A stretch of DNA of 64,000 nt, taken from the NCBI RefSeq assembly GCF_008806775.1, contig NZ_WAEM01000003.1, positions 361,017-425,016 on the forward strand, read 5' to 3'. Below the pieces are notes generated by a model, which did not search any database, was not told the DNA's origin, and saw only the letters and a program-made list of their open reading frames with translations. Of the stretch, positions 60,007-64,000 are shown in pieces. This stretch comes from Flavobacterium luteum (GTDB lineage: Bacteria; Bacteroidota; Bacteroidia; Flavobacteriales; Flavobacteriaceae). The position numbers and the translations under genes are program-made. The first letter of the stretch is position 1, and every line of letters begins with the position of its first letter.

Positions 60007-60044
60007 AAAAAAGCCCATCAGTTTAAACTGACGGGCTTTTTTAT
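60007..60044. terminator. Bidirectional terminator
   Basis: AAAAAAGCCCATCAGTTT pairs with AAACTGACGGGCTTTTTT (one mismatch), between DUF2490 and rplT. Confidence 0.88.
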
Positions 60045-60078
60045 AAGTAAGTAATCTTAAATTGAGTTGATAAAACGT

Positions 60079-60423
60079 TTATTTTACTTTATTAAGTACA
60101 GCTTTGAAAGCTTCAGGGTGGTTCATCGCTAAATCAGCAAGAACTTTTCTGTTCAATTCGATTCCGTTAGCTTTTACTTTCCCCATGAATTGTGAATAAG
60201 ACATCCCTTCTAAACGAGCTCCAGCGTTAATACGTTGAATCCATAAAGCACGGAAATTTCTTTTGTTCACTTTTCTATCTCGGTAAGCATAGCACATAGC
60301 TTTCTCAACCGCATTTTTCGCAACTGTCCAAACGTTTTTACGTCTACCAAAGAAACCTTTGGCTTGCTTCATTATCTTTTTTCTTCTTGCTCTTTTAGCA
60401 ACTGAATTTACTGATCTTGGCAT
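60079..60423 (-). CDS. rplT: 50S ribosomal protein L20
   Basis: A 114-residue ribosomal protein ([32 protein letters not shown], then [23 protein letters not shown]). It is essential for early 50S assembly, and in several bacteria it represses its own operon by binding mRNA. It is the last gene of thrS-infC-rpmI-rplT. A spacer of 137 bases separates it from rpmI, long enough for an L20-binding leader. Confidence 0.97.
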   Translation of the reverse strand: MPRSVNSVAKRARRKKIMKQAKGFFGRRKNVWTVAKNAVEKAMCYAYRDRKVNKRNFRALWIQRINAGARLEGMSYSQFMGKVKANGIELNRKVLADLAMNHPEAFKAVLNKVK

Positions 60424-60560
60424 AATTTTTCTGTTTTTTTGTAGCAGGCGTCCCGAATTGAATCAAGGGAACTTAAGGCCATACCCCAAGGTTATTAAAT
60501 AATTTTTAACCTAAAGAATTCATTTTAATTAGCAATTGTTAATTATCAATTGTAAATTAA

Positions 60561-60758
60561 TTAGATGATTCTTAATTGTTGTTTGATGCTTTTCATATCT
60601 GTTTTGTGAACTAGTGCTGAGTGTGTCAATGCTAATTTACGTTTTTTAGATTTTTTAGTCAAGATGTGACTTTTAAAAGCGTGCTTTCTTTTAATCTTTC
60701 CAGAACCAGTAACTTTAAATCGTTTCTTGGCGCTAGATTTGGTTTTCATTTTAGGCAT
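60561..60758 (-). CDS. rpmI: 50S ribosomal protein L35
   Basis: A 65-residue basic protein starting [31 protein letters not shown], the L35 signature, with [19 protein letters not shown] following. It lies between infC and rplT in the usual order, but with unusually large spacers on both sides (144 and 137 bases). Confidence 0.97.
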   Translation of the reverse strand: MPKMKTKSSAKKRFKVTGSGKIKRKHAFKSHILTKKSKKRKLALTHSALVHKTDMKSIKQQLRII

Positions 60759-60793
60759 TTTTTCCTAGTGTTTTTTAATTTATTCTTACTTAC

Positions 60794-60900
60794 TATCTTT
60801 GCGAGATTGCGAAGCACCCGAGCTAAGCTAACGGAGCTTCTGCTAATCTCAATATATTTTATTCCTTTTTTGTCCCCCTCCTTTGGAGGGGTTGGGGGAG
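60794..60900. repeat. Palindromic repeat block in the infC-rpmI spacer
   Basis: It contains an imperfect hairpin (GAGATT...AAGCA...AGCT with matching AGCTT...TGCT...AATCTC, about 60802-60851) and a strong CCCCTCC-TTT-GGAGGGG hairpin near 60876-60892 followed by TTGGGGGAGG. A plus-strand TATCTTTG (60794-60801) precedes the first hairpin. The G/C-rich text is unlike its AT-rich surroundings, suggesting an inserted repeat. Confidence 0.6.
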
Positions 60901-60902
60901 GA

Positions 60903-61460
60903 TTATTTTTTCTTCTTCGGAGCAATAAACATAATCATTCTCTTTCCTTCAAGAACAGGCATTGCTTCTACTTTTCCAAACTCTTCAAGATCAGTAGCCA
61001 ATCTCAATAATAAGATTTGTCCTTGATCTTTGTATATAATAGAACGTCCTTTAAAGAAAACAAACGCTTTCAATTTCGACCCGTCTTTTAGGAATTTCTC
61101 CGCATTTTTTCTTTTAAATTCGTAATCATGCTCATCTGTTTGTGGGCCAAAACGAATTTCCTTCACTACAATTTGAGTAGATTTTGCTTTCAGTTCCTTT
61201 TCACGCTTTTTTTGCATGTAAACAAACTTTTTATAGTCCATTATTTTACAAACAGGCGGTTCTGCATTAGGCGAAATTTCAACTAAATCCAATTCAAATT
61301 GGTCAGCTAATCGTAATGCTTCGGAAAGTTTAAAAACTCCGGGCTCAATATTTTCACCTACAAGTCTTACTTCTTGCACTCCACGAATAAGATTATTTAT
61401 TCTATGGGCATCTTTTTTTTCTACTCGAGGTTGGTAACCTCTATTACTTCTTATTGCTAT
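60903..61460 (-). CDS. infC: Translation initiation factor IF-3, with predicted AUA start
   Basis: The ATG at 61379 would give only 158 residues and cut off the IF-3 N-terminus. The same frame continues upstream as [20 protein letters not shown], then [19 protein letters not shown], typical IF-3 sequence, with no ATG, GTG or TTG before the thrS stop. The codon for the first residue is ATA at 61460 (reading I-A-I-R-S-N-R-G), giving 185 residues; ATA at 61454 is an alternative. IF-3 genes are known for rare AUU-type starts that let IF-3 control its own translation. The C-terminal domain ends [19 protein letters not shown]. It lies 16 bases after thrS. Confidence 0.9.
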   Translation of the reverse strand: MAIRSNRGYQPRVEKKDAHRINNLIRGVQEVRLVGENIEPGVFKLSEALRLADQFELDLVEISPNAEPPVCKIMDYKKFVYMQKKREKELKAKSTQIVVKEIRFGPQTDEHDYEFKRKNAEKFLKDGSKLKAFVFFKGRSIIYKDQGQILLLRLATDLEEFGKVEAMPVLEGKRMIMFIAPKKKK

Positions 61461-61476
61461 GGCTTTATAATTTAAG

Positions 61477-63423
61477 TTAAACTGTAAATACTTTTAATGT
61501 TTTTTTAATTTCTTCATCTACAATTGAAGCAAATTCTTCTATTGTAACGCTGATATTTCCTTTTCCTTCTTGTCCGTGACGACGTATAGAAATAGTTCCG
61601 TTTTTCTCCTCTTCCTCGCCTACAATAAGCATGAACGGGATTTTTTGCATTTCTGCATCTCTAATTTTTCTTCCAATCGACTCATTTCTGTTGTCAATTA
61701 GGGCGCGAATTTCGTGATTTTCTAGCAGATTTAAAACTTTTTTAGCATAATTTTCATATTTCTCGCTCAAACACAATATTATAGCTTGTTCTGGCATTAG
61801 CCAAAGAGGGAAATTTCCTGCAGTATGTTCTAATAAAATAGCAATAAATCGTTCCATTGATCCAAAAGGAGCACGGTGTATCATTACAGGTCTGTGCAAT
61901 TCATTGTCAGAACCTTTATAAGTCAATTCAAAACGTTCAGGTAAATTGTAATCTACCTGTATAGTCCCTAGTTGCCATTGTCTTCCCAAGGCATCTTTTA
62001 CCATGAAATCTAATTTAGGGCCGTAAAATGCCGCTTCACCATATTCAACAACAGTATTCAAACCTTTATCTGCGGCAGCATTTATAATTGCGTTTTCTGC
62101 TTTTTCCCAATTTTCATCGCTGCCTATATACTTATCTCTATTCTCTTTATCACGTAATGATATTTGCGCGGTAAAATTTTCAAATCCTAAAGAACCAAAT
62201 ACATAAAGAACTAAATCAATTACTTTCTTGAATTCCTCATCTAATTGTTCAGGAGTACAAAAAATATGAGCATCGTCTTGAGTAAATCCACGAACACGTG
62301 TCAAACCATGCAATTCACCGCTTTGTTCGTATCGGTATACCGTTCCAAATTCAGCATATCGCTTTGGTAAATCTTTATACGACCAAGGCCTTACGTTATA
62401 TATTTCGCAATGATGAGGACAATTCATTGGCTTCAATAAAAATTCTTCACCTTCGGCCGGAGTATTTATGGGCTGAAAACTATCAGCGCCATATTTAGCA
62501 TAATGGCCAGAAGTTACATACAATTCCTTTTGTCCAATGTGTGGCGTAACCACTTGCTCGTAACCCGCTTTCTTTTGAGCTTTTTTTAAAAATTGCTCTA
62601 ATCTATCTCTTAAAGCAGCTCCTTTTGGTAGCCATAATGGTAAACCAGCTCCTACTTTTTGTGAAAACGCAAACAACTCCAATTCTTTGCCTAATTTTCT
62701 ATGGTCTCTTCGTTTGGCTTCTTCTAATAATTCTAGATAGTCAGTTAAATCTTTTTGTTTAGGAAACGAAACTCCATAAACACGAGTAAGTTGTTTGTTT
62801 TTTTCATCGCCACGCCAGTAAGCACCAGCAACGCTCATGATTTTCATTGCCTTGATGATTCCAGTATTCGGAATATGACCACCACGACACAAATCAGTAA
62901 AAGTAGAATGGTCACAAAAAGTTATCGTACCGTCTTCTAAATTGGTGATTAATTCTGTTTTATATACATTGTCTTTATAAATCTCAAGAGCTTCGGCTTT
63001 AGAAACAGGGCGCAATTTAAATTCATGTTTTTCTCTTGATATTTCAAGAACCCGATCCTCAATTTTTTTAAAATCAGCATCCGAAATTTTATGGTTTACA
63101 AAATCAACATCGTAATAAAACCCATTGGCAATTGCAGGCCCAAGCGTTAATTTAATTCCAGGAAACGTTTCCTCCAAAGCTTGTGCCATAACGTGCGAAG
63201 TCGAATGCCAAAAGGCCTTTTTGCCATTTTCGTCATTCCAAGTATATAATATAAGAGAACCATCCGTCGTCAATGGAGTTGAGGTTTCAATAGTAGTACT
63301 ATTAAAAGAAGCAGAAATCACATTTCTAGCCAAACCTTCACTAATGCTTTTTGCAACATCCATAGGAGTTACGCCAATCGCAAACTCTTTAACTGACCCG
63401 TCGGGTAAAGTAATCTTAATCAT
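61477..63423 (-). CDS. thrS: Threonyl-tRNA synthetase
   Basis: A 648-residue class II synthetase. An N-terminal TGS domain ([30 protein letters not shown]) is followed by the editing domain with [17 protein letters not shown] and [10 protein letters not shown] (zinc/editing HxxxH and C-type motifs). The catalytic core has the motif 2 region [39 protein letters not shown] and [18 protein letters not shown] (motif 3). A C-terminal anticodon-binding domain completes it. It heads the thrS-infC-rpmI-rplT operon. Confidence 0.97.
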   Translation of the reverse strand: MIKITLPDGSVKEFAIGVTPMDVAKSISEGLARNVISASFNSTTIETSTPLTTDGSLILYTWNDENGKKAFWHSTSHVMAQALEETFPGIKLTLGPAIANGFYYDVDFVNHKISDADFKKIEDRVLEISREKHEFKLRPVSKAEALEIYKDNVYKTELITNLEDGTITFCDHSTFTDLCRGGHIPNTGIIKAMKIMSVAGAYWRGDEKNKQLTRVYGVSFPKQKDLTDYLELLEEAKRRDHRKLGKELELFAFSQKVGAGLPLWLPKGAALRDRLEQFLKKAQKKAGYEQVVTPHIGQKELYVTSGHYAKYGADSFQPINTPAEGEEFLLKPMNCPHHCEIYNVRPWSYKDLPKRYAEFGTVYRYEQSGELHGLTRVRGFTQDDAHIFCTPEQLDEEFKKVIDLVLYVFGSLGFENFTAQISLRDKENRDKYIGSDENWEKAENAIINAAADKGLNTVVEYGEAAFYGPKLDFMVKDALGRQWQLGTIQVDYNLPERFELTYKGSDNELHRPVMIHRAPFGSMERFIAILLEHTAGNFPLWLMPEQAIILCLSEKYENYAKKVLNLLENHEIRALIDNRNESIGRKIRDAEMQKIPFMLIVGEEEEKNGTISIRRHGQEGKGNISVTIEEFASIVDEEIKKTLKVFTV

Positions 63424-63445
63424 TTATTCTATTTTTAATGAACCG

Positions 63446-63476
63446 CAAATATAGAGGTTTACAAAAACACATACAA
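63446..63476 (-). promoter_or_regulatory. Promoter of the thrS operon
   Basis: The minus strand reads TTG, a 20-base spacer and TATATTTG (63446-63453), 22 bases before the thrS ATG. No T-box is visible between promoter and gene. Confidence 0.6.
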
Positions 63477-63507
63477 TATATATTAGTTAGGAATTAAAAT
63501 TTTATTT

Positions 63508-63590
63508 CATCAGGAGCCATTTCCTGCTGTTCACTGTATCTTTTATGACGAACTCCGTCATAAAAGGATGCCGTTTCCATCAGGGCTATA
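63508..63590 (+). ncRNA. Structured repeat element, flavobacterial (possibly flavo-1-like)
   Basis: Contains CAGGAGCCATTTCCTGCTG, a perfect 11-bp hairpin CTTTTATGACG-AACTC-CGTCATAAAAG with flanking ATC/GGAT, and ends TTTCCATCAGGGCTA. CAGG (63511-63514) and CCTG (63523-63526) can pair, while loop AGCC can pair with GGCT at 63584-63587. From memory this text recurs in Flavobacterium genomes; linking it to the flavo-1 RNA family is unverified. Which strand is transcribed is not certain. Confidence 0.5.
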
Positions 63591-63692
63591 TCAAAATAAG
63601 TTGCAAATCTATGTTTGTTAAAAAAACTTTTCTCTTCAAAAAGCGCCAAATCAGTCAATTAAAAAAAAGCTTCAAAATACTTTACCAAAAGG

Positions 63693-63723
63693 TTTGCGAA
63701 AGTGAATTAGTTGTTTACTTTTG
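63693..63723 (+). promoter_or_regulatory. Tandem promoter P1 of a probable rRNA operon
   Basis: TTTG (63693-63696), a 19-base spacer, TACTTTTG (63716-63723), then CACCCGCATTGAGAGTGA. An ideal match to TTTG-N19-TAnnTTTG. Confidence 0.75.
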
Positions 63724-63801
63724 CACCCGCATTGAGAGTGACGTTCTTTAAAAATACTGAAAAGCAAAGCTACAAAAGTTGTCAACAACTCATTAAAAAG
63801 A

Positions 63802-63833
63802 TTTGCTCTAAGATAAAAAACTAGTTACCTTTG
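63802..63833 (+). promoter_or_regulatory. Tandem promoter P2 of a probable rRNA operon
   Basis: TTTG (63802-63805), a 20-base spacer, TACCTTTG (63826-63833), then CATCCCGC. Confidence 0.7.
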
Positions 63834-63915
63834 CATCCCGCAAGAGTATAAAAGTTTGTAAAAATATTGAGGATAAGCGATTTAGAAATAAAATCAAAAA
63901 AATTATTTAAAAAAG

Positions 63916-63946
63916 CTTGTTAGATAGAAAAGAATGTTTACTTTTG
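63916..63946 (+). promoter_or_regulatory. Tandem promoter P3 of a probable rRNA operon
   Basis: CTTG (63916-63919), a 19-base spacer, TACTTTTG (63939-63946), then CACCCGCTTTGAGAATGA, nearly the same initial transcribed sequence as P1. The window ends in AACACGTTCCTAGACA, which resembles the antitermination-type leader before 16S rRNA in Flavobacteria. Confidence 0.72.
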
Positions 63947-64000
63947 CACCCGCTTTGAGAATGAAAGCGCAATAAAAGAAGAAGAACACGTTCCTAGACA

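Noticed and set aside
60666..61010. Plus-strand frame of 114 codons over rpmI, the spacer and the infC end
   Set aside because: Antisense to two ribosomal-operon genes; its middle is the palindromic repeat. Kept only as a possible antisense transcript.
63424..63500. T-box leader for thrS
   Set aside because: The predicted transcript start is within about 20 bases of the ATG; there is no room for a T-box and none of its conserved text.
1..64000. CRISPR array, prophage or insertion sequence
   Set aside because: No regularly spaced direct repeats, no Cas genes, and no transposase, integrase or phage structural genes were seen on either strand.

Overview
The window is a chromosomal stretch from a Flavobacterium-like member of the Bacteroidota. 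This is inferred from the AT-rich sequence, the recurrent TAnnTTTG promoter element (often with TTTG or TTG about 19 nt upstream), the general lack of Shine-Dalgarno sequences, type IX secretion C-terminal domains, a BtuG-like surface B12 lipoprotein, a Zn-independent L31, a CarB without its allosteric domain, and many Bacteroidota-specific lipoproteins. No transposase, integrase, phage structural gene or CRISPR array was seen, and no rRNA gene lies inside the window. The last 300 bases, however, look like the promoter and leader region of an rRNA operon that starts just beyond the end.

Layout. 0-7 kb: the end of a CotH-type secreted protein, a KirBac potassium channel, YceI, a thioesterase, RmuC, RluE-like and TrmL RNA modification enzymes, and a dienelactone hydrolase. 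7-13.4 kb: a vitamin B12 uptake locus, with btuD, btuC and btuF on the minus strand divergent from a cobalamin riboswitch that leads btuB and a btuG-like gene. 13.5-17.1 kb: an S41 protease divergent from an ECF sigma factor operon with two DUF4252 proteins. 17.2-21 kb: carotenoid genes crtI-crtB-crtZ behind a MerR regulator carrying the full cobalamin-binding signature of CarH-type light sensors. 21-24.3 kb: a small accessory island (SGNH hydrolase, small membrane protein, orphan PD-(D/E)XK protein) whose three genes each follow a copy of a related leader repeat, ending at a tRNA-Leu/tRNA-Lys/tRNA-Lys cluster.

24.7-37.9 kb: mostly housekeeping genes (aroK, a phosphoribosyltransferase, an S4 protein, split transketolase, tgt, lptG, accA, dnaB). 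37.9-43.7 kb: a minus-strand envelope-type operon (DUF4199, glycosyltransferase, phosphosugar mutase, MsbA-like ABC exporter, DUF2971), followed by L31 and a GlmU-like protein. 45.6-51.4 kb: an accessory island with a WYL regulator, an AAA+ ATPase, a two-gene small-protein unit, a possible uracil-DNA-glycosylase-fold protein and a truncated DnaB paralogue. Three of its promoters share one operator-like motif at an identical distance from the -7 element, which defines a candidate WYL regulon. 51.6-64 kb: mtaB, a lytic transglycosylase, rpmH, carB, then thrS-infC-rpmI-rplT, with infC apparently starting at an AUA codon.

How the parts fit: B12 is taken up through BtuB/BtuG and BtuFCD under riboswitch control, and may also be the chromophore of the regulator next to the carotenoid genes. 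The strongest candidate for something undescribed is the WYL-controlled AAA+ island, followed by the leader-repeat gene array next to the tRNA cluster.
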